A stretch of DNA of 64,000 bases. Origin: Blasia pusilla. Lineage: Eukaryota; Marchantiophyta; Marchantiopsida; Blasiales. The DNA is taken from NCBI GenBank assembly GCA_050084515.1, contig CM114271.1, positions 33,356,001 to 33,420,000 of the forward strand. The letters run 5' to 3'. The notes below the pieces were generated by a model. The model saw only the letters and a program-made list of their open reading frames with translations, did no database searches and was not told where the DNA came from. Both the position numbers and the translations under genes were made by a program. Numbering within the stretch: the first letter of the stretch is position 1; each line of letters begins with the position of its first letter. Below, in pieces: positions 8,378 through 22,200 of the stretch.

Positions 8378-11097
8378 ATGGGACAGAAGCGGAAGCCTGT
8401 GGCAGTAGAGGAGCCTGCGCCGGTGCAAGTTGAGCCAGCGAGGAAGCGGTCTTTGCTGAAGAGAATTGGAAACGGAGAGGAAGCGCAGGATGGAGATGAG
8501 AAGACTAACCGGTTTCGCAATAAGGAGAAAGTCTTGATCCTCTGCTCCCGTCGCATCACATTCCGGTGTGGTAATTGGGGCTTTTATGTGGTGGATTGAT
8601 TGCTGTACAGTCGTGTAATTTTCTTCTGTCACTATTTGTTTTTCTTTAATGTGCGTGAATGCCCGGTGTTCAGGTATCGGCATCTGATGATGGACATCAC
8701 AGGAATGCTACCGCATAGCAAAAGGGACGTGAAGGTGCAATGCAAGGACAACAAAGCTGCGACTCTCAACGAGCTAGTGGACCTGAAAGGTTGCTCCAGC
8801 TGTTTGCTTTTTGAGGTATTCGTCTCTGCCTTAGCTGTCTGGTAGGAAAGTTGTTGAAATCTTACTGACTGTACTACACGAAGAGTAATATTTCGTTTAC
8901 AATGTACAGAGGTAAAATTTGAGTCATAAGGTGACCTCGTCAACTGTAGTACTTACCCGCTGCGTACGTGGAAACGAAAGCATTGGAAGATTTCGAGCAT
9001 AGAATGGGAGGAACAAATTATGATAGTCAGCAGGTGGGACAGATAGGATCATGTCCAAAAGAAGGCTACTTGCAACTGAAATTCATCATCTCTGGTTGTT
9101 ACTTTGTGGTTCTCAAACAACATTAATTTCATGAGTTATTTTGCCAGTGATTTGTAGTGTTGTTGCAGTATTTCGTAGCTTGCACTCCTGAACCTTTACA
9201 GAATTTCACAGAATACTTCCGTGAAAGCTATAATGATGGGAAGGAGCTCTTACATTCCTGGGCGTTTGGTTGCTGCTATGGATTAAAGTATAGGAGACAT
9301 CACACTATCTTTTCAGTAACATTAGATTGGAACGAAGGGACTTGCTGCACCCAATGATCAAACATTATAGCATAAAAAATCTGCTTTAAGAAAATGGAAT
9401 CTAATATTTTCGTAAATGCAGTGTAGGAAGAAGAAAGACCTGTATGTATGGATGTCAAAGTCTCCGAGTGGACCATCAGCAAAGTTTTTGGTCAGTGGAG
9501 GTGCGTTATGAGAACACTCCTCATTTTGATTTGTATTTCTTCCACTACGAAATTCTACTTCTGTCCCCCCAACCAGACCTTAAGATTTATTTGATGGATT
9601 TGAATGTGCGTGAACCTGACAGAGACCTAGACATATTAATTGAATTTTAACTCGAGCTGTCAAATTGGTGCAGTTCATACCATGGCAGAGTTGAAGCTCA
9701 CTGGCAATCACCTGAAAGGTTCTCGACCACTAATTACGTTTTCAGCAAACTTTGATGAACAACCCCATCTTCAGTTGTTGAAAGAGCTTCTACTGCAGGT
9801 AAAAGTGTGAGGTCTGAAGAGTTGCTGCCTGAGATCATTACTGAAAATTCTTGTTATATCTGTTCCCAACTGATTCAAAAAAACATATGTGATCTGGAGA
9901 GCTAATCATTGGTTAGATTTTTATGTGCAGGTCTTTTGTACACCTAAAGACCATCGCAAGGCTAAGCCATTTTTTGACCATGTGTTTGCCTTTTCAATTG
10001 TTGACAACCATGTCTGGTTTCGCAACTACCAGGTCAGTAATTTCCCACATAGCTCATTTGTGGAAAAGAAAGATTTTGCTGCAGGACTTGTGCAACTTGG
10101 TACTAGTTGGGAATTTGGAATAAAGAGGTGCCTCGGATGTGTCATCAGATTTCTGCAGCCCAGCAGGGCACCGATAAGTTGGACAAGATAGACAGAGCGA
10201 GTTTGGAGAGAATGACTCTCATTGAGGTAAGATATGAAACTGTTTCTAAATGTGTTGAAATTTTATAGCATTTTGTCCAATTTTTCATTTTGGTGGTTGG
10301 CTACTCAGCCAACTTCACCCTACCTCAAGGGATTTGAATTGTGTCTCCAGTCATACTTTTGAACTCCTGAATGGGATTCACATGTGTGGAATGTTGGAGG
10401 GCGCCTAGGAGATGTGCAACTACTTGCTTACAGGTCCTTCTCCGGTTGACAACTTGAAAACTAAATGGATGTTTCTGCACCCGCAGGTTGGTCCAAGATT
10501 CTGCTTAAATCCAATCAAAATCTTCAGTGGGAGCTTTGGTGGGGCAACAATTTATGAAAACCCCTTCTATGTTTCTCCTAATGCGGTATGCCTTGGCCCC
10601 CTTTTCTCCAGTCTAGTTTTCATATATGTAGGAAAGGAGAGTAAGGAAATTCCTTCTCCAAGGAGTTGGTGTCTAGGTACTAGCTGGTGCGAGGGGATAA
10701 CCTTGGGCAATAAGAAGAGGATAGTTGAAGCTGGGTATCCGTATTGTTGTGATGCACTGAGAAAGGTCAGGTAGTTTTGATCACCTGAACAGCTGTCTTT
10801 CATCTTTGTGATTGACCTGTTCTAGAACCATCTGTGCTTGGTCTGCTGCAAGAGGGTCATAGGTGGTTCTCAAGTAACTGAATAACTGACCAGCAGTGGT
10901 CCTACCAAAATTGGAACCTCCTGAACAAGTACTGATATTTCTGTAGTTGTCTTCCTCAGGCACGGTCTATGGAGAAACGTAAGAAGGCTGGGAAGTATGT
11001 TAAGAAAATCAAAGCTAAGCAAAGGAGGAGAACTCATGTGGCAGATAATCCAACTGCCCAAGACGAGCTTGCCCATGTGTTCGATGAAGAAGATTGA
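8378..11097 (+). CDS. BRX1: Ribosome biogenesis protein BRX1 (Brix domain), 8 exons
   Basis: Exons: 8378-8565, 8674-8815, 9422-9500, 9674-9798, 9931-10032, 10149-10226, 10487-10585, 10960-11097. All introns are GT-AG and all phases join, giving 951 nt and 316 residues, close to the usual plant BRX1 length (about 315). The N-terminus is a short basic tail (MGQKRKP), then the Brix domain with RNKEKVLILCSRRITFRYRH, LMMDITGMLPHSKRD, CSSCLLFE, VWMSKSPSGPSAKF, GSRPLITFSANFD, VFAFSIVDNHVWFRNYQ, and GPRFCLNPIKIFSGSFGG...YENPFYVSPN, ending in a Lys/Arg-rich nucleolar-type tail (MEKRKKAGKYVKKIKAKQRRR) and an acidic DEED end. Known role: nucleolar assembly of the 60S subunit, binding pre-rRNA. No stop or frameshift is present, so it is probably functional. 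A telo-box stands in front. Assignment by recognition of conserved blocks; exon joins are predicted. Confidence 0.93.
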
Positions 11098-12540
11098 AGT
11101 AGTTTTCCTTCACAGTTTTCTCTCCTGGTTCTTGCTTGCACTGCAATTTTGCAAGGACTTAAAACTCTCTGATTTTTATAAGAGATAGGCTTTAGAGATA
11201 TTCAAATAGTGAGAGTTTAGGTCAAAGGCATTTAGGCCTTAAACCGCCAATTCCTTAGGTTTCACCTGAATGTGTGCATTTTGTACACTATTAGGGCGAC
11301 TAAAAGCAGTCGCTGTAGAGGAAATGAAGTCTGTTGATTTTACTACGGTACAAATTTTGGAGGATGTTTTATGAATTGCAGATATTCAGCTTTGAGTGCT
11401 GCCAAGAAAAAAATTATGGCATTCAGATTATGCAAATATTTGCCATACACAGAAGCCATAGAAGTCTGTTGTTGAGTGGACTGCCAGGCACTCATTATGC
11501 CAAGTCACTCTGATAGAGTTCTGTGGAGGCTGCTTTCTGGGCAGCCCTTGAGTTGCCCTCTCACACTAAATGGTCTTGTCTCCAGGTGTTCTAGTAACTG
11601 AAATCTGTGGACCAGAAGTGACTTCAATTGGACACTTGGTATTGCATGTAGCTTGTGCGTCTTCTTGTGCATGTGAAATATGATTCAACTCCTCCAACAG
11701 AAAGTACTCGGAGGACTGCATGCCAATAGCCTCTTCTTCCTGATCAGTCAAGCCCTTGGTCTCCCTAATAAGATTTTCTTGCCCTGGTCTTGAGTACCTC
11801 CATGAATAGACGAGCCACTACTCTTAATCTCTTAATGCTCACAATGCCATACAGACGATCCGGAACTGAAAAAGGGCACTAGTTCGACACGTCACAGTCC
11901 GATCTGCACCTGCCTGGCACACTTGCATCCAAGTGAAGTTGAGCCTTTGCCTTAAAAATCAACCCTCTCTGGATACTCGCTGAAGCCTTGGCATACTTCA
12001 TCCAACCATCCCTACAAATGTCGCAACTTTTATGATGGTAGGTTCTCATTACTACATTTGTGATTTTAATCCCATTATTGAAAGACATTTCTAAGGGCTT
12101 CTATATTGTGTCGATATATGAACTGAATTAATTGAATTAATTGAATTAATGAAAGAAAATTAAAACATCATAATGATCGGCTAGTCTGTAGTATTTGTGT
12201 GCGAGCAAGTTACAATTTCGGAACAAGTGGCCAATTAAAACAGACCTCAAAGTCAGATCTGGAAATGCGGATATTTAAATAAAGGAGGCCTTCGACCACA
12301 ACCCTGAAACTATGCATCACATGTTCTGGTTTGGAATCATACAAAACCTGGATTTTTCACTCCTTCTGGATGTCTCTCCACTAGGATTGATATATCATTC
12401 GACAACATCGAAATAATTCTTTCTTAACTGATTTTCATTCTTAAAAAGGTAATTAAATAATAAACCCGAAAATAAAATTTGAAGAGACCTGTAGAGATGT
12501 TGTAAATGGTAAGAGATTAAATTCGATGCCCCTTACGAAT
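11098..12540. other. Intergenic, no gene seen
   Basis: Downstream of BRX1 there is AT-rich sequence with no supported coding region. A short run of GAATTAATT-type units (about 12123-12150) is the only simple repeat noticed. Confidence 0.55.
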
Positions 12541-12657
12541 TGAGAGGGACCTTACACGCACTCGTCTGTTTTGCTTCCCTCCACACTCATCTTGTTTTCA
12601 TGAAAGAAATGAGTGTGGAGGGAAACAAAACAGAGGAGTGCGTGTAAGGCCCTCTCA
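12541..12657. repeat. Near-perfect 50-bp foldback (hairpin) element
   Basis: Left arm 12541-12590 and right arm 12609-12657 are reverse complements except for one bulged base, one mismatch and one position that would be G-U in RNA. The loop is 18 bases. It lies about 275 bases upstream of the candidate start at 12933. Candidates are a small foldback MITE, or a long-stem miRNA/siRNA precursor if transcribed. I see no clear target-site duplication. Confidence 0.8.
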
Positions 12658-12932
12658 AAGGGCAGCACACTGTTTTTGCTGTTATGGGATTGTTAATTCA
12701 TCCATTTATTTTATCATTAGGGATAAGCTTTTGATAATGAACAGATTGATTTGGAGGGGTGAGGTTGGTTTTGCGAAAGGTGACGGAAAGACGGGAGATT
12801 CTTATTCCATGCGACGAGTTTTCTGCGGAGGATTCTCATCTTTCCAAAGTGGGAATGAATTGAAGAAAGACGAAACGAAACTTCAGGACACAGATTTGAA
12901 TCCATCGCGGTGTTGCAAAAGCGCATGCCGCA

Positions 12933-15900
12933 ATGGATGCGCCTCAATCACCGACAACTTCTACCAGCACACCTTCTTCTCCTTCGTCCTCGACGGCGGG
13001 AGCGACTTCGGATCCAGGGTCTGCTGTCGGGACCGCTGAGCATACACCACCACGCCGACGCCTCGTGAAAGCCACCTCGTAAGCGATGCAATTTTTTCTG
13101 GTGGTTTTTTGGTGCGATTTCGTTGTCAATTTCTGATCATAAGCTTTGGAATTCTGAAGGTGTAGGTAGGCCAGTGGATTTTCAACGTTTCAACCTGCGG
13201 CCGGCCGCTCACTCACGCCGCTCGCTTAGCCACTTTACACTGAGGAACTCAGTCTTAGTCAAAATGATTGACACTCCAAGCCATGTGCTGCACTCACAAA
13301 AAACCCCTTTGCCCGTTGGTGAAAGAAGACGGACCTAAAGAATCCTCAGCGTTTGTGCACCGGGTGTTTCTTGGGGTTCCGAGGGTATTTGCCTCTTGAT
13401 ATGCTAAACTAGAGAAGGAATCACAGTGCCTTGACGAAATCATTTTAAGGTGAAGTAACTGGAACGGAGATGCCCTGCAGTCGACATGCGACGAGAGGGA
13501 TAGCACGGCGACCTGGACTATTCGTTGTCAGGGCTTTTTGCTCGAGATTAGCATGAATTCCAATTGCTTGATTAGAGAACCATGAGCAGCAACCCCCGAG
13601 AAACCCTGTTGGGTCAGTGGCCTGAAGTTACGTCACACGCAATCGCAATTCGTCTTGGAAAAGGTCGTAGGAGGAGCCGGTTAGCTTTGTGATGATCAAG
13701 TCACCCAGCGGATTACCTCGCCGGTAATTTGATCTCCGCCCATCTTCAAAGATCCTTTGCAAGGTGCCGGTTGTGACCGGCACTTTGAATTGGTTGGAAT
13801 GGGATCGTGGGTGGAAGAAATTGCTCCCACAAATTGTCTTCCATAACAATTCAGGGGTTGTAGGTAAGGTGGATTTCACAGCTAGAAAGTGATGTCGTGT
13901 ATGAGGGACGATGTGTGTGAGCAGTTTTAAACACTACAAAATTTTCATTTCTCTGATCCGCCAGGCGGTCCCACTTTGATGAGCAACCACCACGGGTAAG
14001 CTCCAAGCGCGAAGGAGGTGGAGGTGGGACAGGACCACCAGGCTTTGTCTTCGATCGCTCATCAGGAACTCCATCGCCAACCTCAGCTGGAATGATAGCA
14101 GGTCCAGCCAGCTCTGCTCTCGGAGTGCCATCAGTACCTGCAGGCATCGCTGGAACATTTCGAGACCGAGGCGTGATCCGGCCTAATGTGAAAGGTAAAC
14201 TGAATTTCTGACTTCCCAAATCGCTTAATGTACATATTCCGCCATTAACACTGATTCTTTCCTTTCCGATCTCTTCAAAGTGACCCTGGATGATCGGCTT
14301 GGACAGGATATTGTCTCATTACTACTGGATGAAAACGTTCCTGCAAATAGATAAGAGTTTCTTGTGTCCCTTGGGAGAGAAGCTTCAAAGCTTGTAATGA
14401 GGATGTATGCAATTATCACTGCACAGGCACTCACTGTGCTCTACCGAGCGAGAGTAGATCAAATTTGGTAAAACCAATTCCAATGTTTTAATCTTCCATA
14501 CCATGTTAGTTTCTGTATATTCTCAATGTTATTGTTGGAGGAGGCGTGGACTTCATAAGTGTTACTCTTATTTGTATTAACTATGAATTGGCAGACGCAT
14601 GTTTTAACCTCAGCTTAGTGCTTGAGTAGAGGTTTCCAAATCTTCTCAATTTGCATCTTCTTAAAAAGCTTTGACTTGGGCAACCAAACTGTATGCTGGT
14701 TCACAGGTGATGTACAAGGGGACTATAATCCCCTCGGGCCGGCTGGTGGTTCTGGTCCCCCTAAATTGGGAAGGTGAGGACTGAAGTCCTTGCATGTCAA
14801 ATCCAACACCTGAGCTTATGTATCTACCTGGTTGTTGTAATTGCAGTTTGTTTAGGATAAGGAGAAAAGGGTAACCTTGTTCAGCTGGTGGCAAAAGATG
14901 TATTTTTTTTCTGCAGTGGTTCTCGTTTCAAGGATTTTATTTGCTAGTTGCTTTGTTCAAATGAAAGTCCTGGTCTGTTTTCTGCTAGACATGTCCAAGG
15001 TAGGGTGCATCCTAACAGCCAGTGTGTGTCATTATAAGTTGTTTTCCCTGTTCTCCAACATGGGGAGTTGTGGTATTCCTGACATACCAAAGATGTGATA
15101 TGGTCTGATCTTCCCTCAAACTGAATATGTGCTGCGACTCCCCATTCTGCTATTTTTTTCCTATCAGGCGCATTTAATGTTGTTTCTTGGCTTTGCCTTG
15201 GTCTCTGTATTGAGCTCACTCCACATAAATGCCTGTAAAGTATGTTTGGTTTCTTCTTTCTTTTTGACATTTTTATGGGTTCTGTCACTGAAAATCCATG
15301 TCAGGCGTTGGTCCACCAGCACCACAGGTTCTTTTTGCATCTCAGTGGAATTATACTTTATGTTAAACAAAATTAATGAGTTCTCTGAGGGAGTATTCTT
15401 GTTGGCTTTGTCGAAAGAAGCTGCAGCACATGATTTCTGAGGATGACATATATCTGTTCCATTCAAGCAACCTGATGAATGACTTTTGGCATCCTATAGA
15501 CCACCATTCGCTGCGAATCCTGGGATAACAGATGTTCGACCACTGGGACGGCGTGCAGAGGTATACCTAAGCAGTTGCTTGGATTTCTAGGATAAATGCG
15601 CTAGGTAAAATTTAGATGTATGGGTGGTTGGAGATAATTTCATGTAGTTGCTTTGATGTGGTTTGGATGTGACCTATAAACTCTGGTTTTTTGTGAAGGT
15701 GGGCAATCTTCGTAGACATGAAACATCATCAGGGCAGAAGCATGCAGAAGATATGCGAATTCAACAAGCCAAACGGGCTCGGACTCAAACACTTGGTGCT
15801 CCAGGAAACTACAGAAGCTTTGACTCCCAATTTGGGAATTTCCTAGTCCCGGTGATTCCCAATCAATTTTTCAGCAAGACACCACCATCACCAAGCACAC

Positions 15901-16206
15901 CAGCTGCACCATCTGTAACAAGTCAAGGTAGTCGATAAATCACACAGCAAGCAGAGACGAAATCCTATCATTTGCCTCCAATGGACCAAATTTAGGATTT
16001 ATAGTGGTTGGGTATGTTCCAATTTAATTATTAACTCAAGGAACAAAGAAATGGAGCCAAAACCACCATAGAAACTAGAAACTCGTCACTTCACATGGCT
16101 GTAACTGTTCTTTTTGCACCATCTTATAGGTGGTATTTCTCACACGGGAATGGGACAGAGACAAGAAACTAAAGGTGTGGATGGTTACCACGTCAATGGC
16201 ATCTAA
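12933..16206 (+). CDS. Unrecognised multi-exon gene (product unknown)
   Basis: Candidate exons with matching splice phases: 12933-13078 (Ser/Thr/Pro-rich start MDAPQSPTTSTSTPSS, ending RRRLVKATS), 13965-14194 (Gly-rich KREGGGGGTGPPGFVFDR), 14281-14467 (TLDDRLGQDIVSLLLDENVP ... MYAIITAQALTVLYRARVDQ), 15500-15560 (PPFAANPGITDVRPLGRRAE), 15699-15927 (NLRRHETSSGQKHAEDMRIQ...), 16130-16206 (GGISHTGMGQRQETKG, stop). Donors and acceptors are GT-AG. Exon(s) between 14467 and 15500 are not resolved. Exon 3 carries an in-frame TAA at 14352-14354, so either that exon is split by an intron I do not see or the copy is damaged. Low-complexity termini and a helical middle suggest a nuclear or regulatory protein, but I do not recognise the family. 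The foldback at 12541-12657 stands just upstream. Confidence 0.5.
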
Positions 16207-19200
16207 AACCACCTCAAGACCCTCCACAACGCCTGAATTCCTTAGAAAGGGTTGCCTCCAAGGAGCTCATCCTTCAGAAAATCACCCAAGGGCTCCACTT
16301 TCTCCTTCAATGCCTGCATTACTGAAGCAATCTGTTATCCGTGAGTTCATCCTTCAGGAACGTATCTAAACGTTCACTTTTCTCTTTAATGCTTGCATGG
16401 CCAGTGGGAATGACATTCTCTTGCTGAGCTTGGTTTTCAAGACTCTTGTAAAAAGTACTGGATTTCTTATGTCCTCTAACATCTATCTAAATGTCGTAGG
16501 TTCATTGATAAACTTTCTAATAGGTGCTCATGGATGAGAGGAGTGGATGACCTTTTTCTCCATTACCCTAGTTTTAAACTCACTTACCCCTCGGGAGGAG
16601 ATAAGGAATCATGAGGATTAAGTAGTTTAGTTGCCTATGTCTGACCGATCAAATTTTGAAGTGCAATCTGTCTGTGAATTTGAGACCCTTGCAATCTGTC
16701 CACGTGAATTTTGAAATTCCTGAAAGAGAGTGTTAGGAGCTGACCCAATAGATGAGAATTCTTCAGCCCAGTGACATTTTTTTGACATGTAATTTCAACT
16801 CCCGATTCATCTGTGGACCAAGACAATAGGACCTCTTTCTGGCCCTCTCCTGTCATCATGTTTGTAAATCCACTTGTGTCTTTGTAAATGGATCAAGATT
16901 CATGGCTGGCCAGCCATTCCCTTTTCACCTGATTTCAAAATCACTTGCCACTGTTATATATAGTGTCTCGAGCAGATTTCAGATCCAATAGATGATTGTT
17001 TAAAATTCAAGATTCAGTTCTATTGGTAAGATTGCACTATGAACTGAGAGCAATTCTACCTCTTTAGGAAGGACTGTAATCAAATGCGCAATAAATGTAA
17101 TTATTTAATTAATCTTCCTTTTGCTCTCTTAGGACTCAATCCAGTCCATATCTTAGATTCGACTCTTCACATTATTTTGTATCTTAGTCGGATGAAATTT
17201 TCTATCCCTTTTTATGCTGAGTGTTGTTTCCTTTGCGTGGGTGGAAGAGTGGGAGAATTGTTGAATCACTTTGTTTTCTTTTCTAATGATTTTTCCTGAA
17301 AGAAATTGTGTTTCTCCACGGCCACAAAAGTGGAACTGTTGCTAAGATGCGGACATTTCAACATGATCTGTGTCTAGTTGGTTTAGTTTTGGTTGTCTAC
17401 TGTAGTTTTCCAGCCCTTTGTAAGCTGGAAAGTGGCCCATCCTTTTCGACACAACTAATTTTCCTAAAGATTTCAGGCTGAGAAAGATAATGTCAGAAAT
17501 GAGAGGAAACTAGATTGAACTTGCCTTCTGTACAGTGTTGGAGTAGTCATCTGAAGTCAGATAAAGAGGCCATGATCCATTTACAAAGAGATGAGTATGC
17601 TCTTATGTTTGGAGTAAACAATAGAACTATGTGCATTGTCACTACTATGAGCTCTTGTAGACGTGAGTTTATTCTATGTTAATTCTTGTCGATGTTGGTC
17701 TTGGCTCAAGACTCCAGAGGCTTGAAGAGAGAATTGGAGCGACTTGAGTATCCAGCCATGAAAATTCTGAAGGAGCCCCAATTGGGGCTTTCAATTCTAC
17801 TATGCGTTGGATTTGAAAGTCTTTAAAATTCAACAAATGCGTGTCATGTTAGAAGTAATCCTAAATTCGAAGCCCTCTTTGTTTGGTGTGATGAGCCATG
17901 TGCAATATTCATATTATGTCTAAAAGTGAAGAATCATTTGATAAGATGACAACCTTATGATTTGTCTCTTTCATGCCTTTCTCCAACATTCATCCTGCAT
18001 ACTTTTGATTTTTTTGTTTTGAAATAGTTGAAGCCAAGTGTTCCAACTTACAAGTTATGTATCCAAATTTTGGGTATGAGATCAATTTGAAAGACACATA
18101 ATGATTGCATTTGTGAACTCATATGGTTGTTTCTCAAGTAGCTTGTAAGTTTCGCTCCCTAGAGGCATTCTCTAACACTCATTGAGCTCATCTACATCCA
18201 TGCTTGGCACACGAGTAGGGGTTTGGTTCACTAATTTTTTTTTCTAATCTTCCATTCCATCTTCCATGGAGTAACATTCTAAACAATTCTATGAATGCGC
18301 ATTGGATCTCCTGGCCCTTCTCTTTTAAATTTGCATAATTGTGTATGTGGGGAATTTGTTGATGCAAAAGATATCCACACTCTTCGATGTGCACTTATGG
18401 AGAATAATTGGTCATTCATGATTTGATTAAAGATATAATAGGATCAAAGACTTGTATTGCACAACATATTGTTGGGCAAGAGTAGTTACATATCGTACCT
18501 TCTACTACTCAAATAATCCCCCGTCGATGAGTTGATCTTTTCTTGTTGGTTAAAACACTTGCTGACCAAAGGCTCGTAGGGATTGCTGGATTTCTTATTT
18601 TACAAACTCATAATATGATACCCATAGGGTAGGGAGCATAGTGTGAAGTTTCTAAGTGGCTTTTATCTATTTGACAATGTGGTGGTTCTTAATCGAACAC
18701 GTTTTGACTTTAATTGTTAGGTACGTAAAAAAGATTTTGCAAATGTTGCAACAAGAAGAATTAGGTTGTGCATTGAAACATTTAATCAATAGATTTATTC
18801 CTTTCATAGAGGAAGTTTTTCCGGCATTGAAATGTAATTTTTCATACTATCTTTCAAATATGTGCTGATTATTCCCTTGAGGATCATTAAAGTCGCCCCT
18901 TCTCATAGGCCTTGCTCTCCATCAAATTTAGCATCAATGTGTCACACATATTAGTGGTCAATTAGGCACTATGGATTATGGAAGGAGAGAGTTGGTATCC
19001 CTTCATATTAATGTAGAGGTAGACGTTTTAAAGGCAATTATTTTCAAAATATTTTGCATATAAATTATTATTTTAAATTATTTGATTGAAATTTTACCCA
19101 AGCCTAACGCAAGTACTGTTCAAGTAAAAATAGTTCTAAATATCAAGTATTTTTTTATGCCAAAAAATACTCTCCCAATTTTTTCACATCCACATTATAC

Positions 19201-22200
19201 CCAAATCCCAAAAAGATGAAGGATCTTAACAAATTTACGTGGTAATTGTTTTTGAACAAAAGGTACCAAAAAATGAAAAAAGAATTTGGTACCCAAGGGA
19301 GAACCATTATAACCCATTTAAGGTATTGTCCAACCCTAAGATCTTCAACATCATGCCATGGGCCCTTTCTAAACCACAATATCATTTAGAAATTGTCAAA
19401 CCCTTCAAATGTATTTTTAAAAATCTTTACTTATTCTAGCAAATTTCATACCAATCCAAGAGTCCTAAAATTGTCTCAGATAGAAATGCCCAAATGATCT
19501 CTTAAGCATCCAAAAAGAATGAGTGAAGCTTTCCTACATATCCACTACTTCTCAATTTCAGTTTTTCATAGGTGAAATTTCTTACAAAGTATAGGTGCTC
19601 TAGGATGTTGTTGGGGTCCTTATAGTCTCTTTTGACTTTCAAATAACCATTCACATATCATGATATTTAACCTCAAGTTTGTATTAAAAAATCACCACTA
19701 ACGAAGTAGGGGTTCATATGGTCTATTTTAGCGTAAGAAAAATATCCTAAATATTACTAAAAAAATTTTATTAAACTAAATAAAATTTCTATTTAAATAA
19801 TATTAAAAAAATAAGTCCTTCAAGCTTTGGATAAAGTGTTATAATGTAAGTATTCTTCATGTAATATTTTACCAAATACCTTCATCCAAAAGAATAATTT
19901 CAAGAGTATAAAACACAGTATAAAAAAAATCTTCCAAGAGTGTCTTTTTCCAAAATTACCATATCCCATAAAAAGACTTGTGGAAGATGCAGTACTATCT
20001 CACACTATGGGCTTTTACTTGAGTAATACTCCCTCAAAGTGGTAAGTTTTGACATAACCACATCATTACTATCATAAAAGGGTAAAATTCTTTTTACCAC
20101 CTTATGGACATACACTCCAATGGTTAAACCTTTTGACAATGTGACATCCTTTCATGTACAAACCACTAGCTTAGCTTACAAGACTTGTGACTATCCTATA
20201 TAAGCCATGGAATAAAAATTTTACTTGTTAAATCCCCCTCAAATGACATCCTACATAAAGCAAAATGTACATTCCCATTTTCACTCCCTAAGCCCTTCTT
20301 AATAATTTCCCTTCACAAATTTTTTTACACCATCCAACTTGTTGATAAAACAAACATCATCTCCAAGAGGGAAAACGTAGTTGTTATTTTCTCTTCCCCT
20401 CCTCTAGATCTTGGGGAAATATATATCTCCTTTTATTAGGTCCTAAACTTCGCAATACATTACGAGGATGTAAGTTGAACTCCCTTTACGACATGCCACA
20501 CGTCTTAATGAAACCCTTTTTACCACGTCTGACACTTTGAAAATGGTCACAAGGGTAACGAAACCCTAGATGTTGTAACCCTTGCTATGGTACAATGTCT
20601 TATGCATCGTAAACTTGTGCCCAAAGTTACGATGCCCATATGTTATAAACATGAAGTATAATGTTTAGGACATTGTAAAAGCCTTTATGTTGGTTATGAG
20701 GTACATGACATCATAAGTTTGAGGGTTCTTATGTTGCAAAATAGGGGTTGATTTTCAAAAAAATCATTCAAATTATGATGACGTAGAAGTATTGTAAATT
20801 TCTACAAGAGAATTAGGGGAGGGGGTTGCAAAATTTCCATGGTTTTGGGGTGGTAAATTATCCTTCTTGAAGAAATACAAATAAGAGGTAAAAATAAAAA
20901 AGTAAAATTCGTGGGGGTGACATAAGTTTATCCCACTACAATGATGGTAAAGGGGGAGAGTGTAACTAGTAAACCATCTTTAGCAATAAACATGTCCGAG
21001 CAATAATTGTAGGGATCATAGTAGGAGGAGGTTATTGAATGAGGGATTGAATTGAAGGATCATGTATGGATCGAGAACACGATTGATGTCTTTTGATCCA
21101 AATTGGAGCAAACTCCTTACCACAAGCACAAATGTAGAAGAGGAAAGACTACATGGGGAAGAGATGTGAAGTGAATGAGGCAATGAAGGAAAATGATGTG
21201 TGGGTAAATAAGTTGCGGAAGCAAGAGGAGCAAGAGGGGGAATAAGGGTAGAAAAGATGGGAATTAGAAATAAGGTTTCACATGAGACATATGAAAAAGT
21301 AATAGCGAATGGAATAGCAACTTGAAAAACACTTAATGATCCTCAATGTTCTCCTCCTCCTCTTCTCCCTGCCTCTTCTCCCTTCCAAAGGCATTTTATA
21401 GGAAATAATTTTTCTTTTTAAAAAAGTTAAATTGTACAAGCATGCCTTCCTTTTGCCCCTTACTTATATCTCCCTCCTCAACTACTTCCCTTCCTTATTT
21501 TGAAGAAAACAAATAAAAAATTAACCTCCCAAAAAAAATTTTGAAAAAAAATTATCACCAAATTTCCATCTTATGAGAAATAGGTTGGAGGTTCCTATTG
21601 CAAATAAAATTCAAATGGTAGCTTTTTTTTATGCCTCCATACATAATTATTTTTTGTGCAAGGCAAAAGGTTGGTCAATTGGTTTTACGGTAAAAGGATT
21701 GCATCGCTTATCATCTTCTTTCGTACGTTTGAATCGTGGAAACGTGTTTGAATATTTTGAATCGTCTTCCCTTTCCCCGTTGTGCACTTCTTTAAAGTTA
21801 TGTGGGTATTATTGTTGATTACTTACATGTTAAAAGTTTTGTTCGTCTCAAATGTCTAATAAATGTTTGGTAGTTTAAAAATTTTAGATTCAAAATATTA
21901 ATCTTAGATAATTTATCAACATGAAACACGTGGCACTAAATATCTAGTCAAAAATTTTCACATCCTCATGGATATTTTGTATTAGTGCGATTTCACTTGT
22001 TACGTACTTAAAATTTACATGTGTTTGAACTTGTTGGTTTAGTTGAAAGTTTAATATCTATATTGAAGTTCATAGATTGTAGCATTTACTTGTGTATTAT
22101 TTGGCATGATGAAATAGGAAGATGGAATAACATATAGTTTGAAATAAATGTCTCTCTCCAGTCCAATTTTCACATGGTTTTTAATTTCAAGAAAACTTGT

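Noticed and set aside
8266-8943. Minus-strand open stretches over BRX1 exons 1 and 2
   Set aside because: They are antisense to clearly conserved Brix domain exons.
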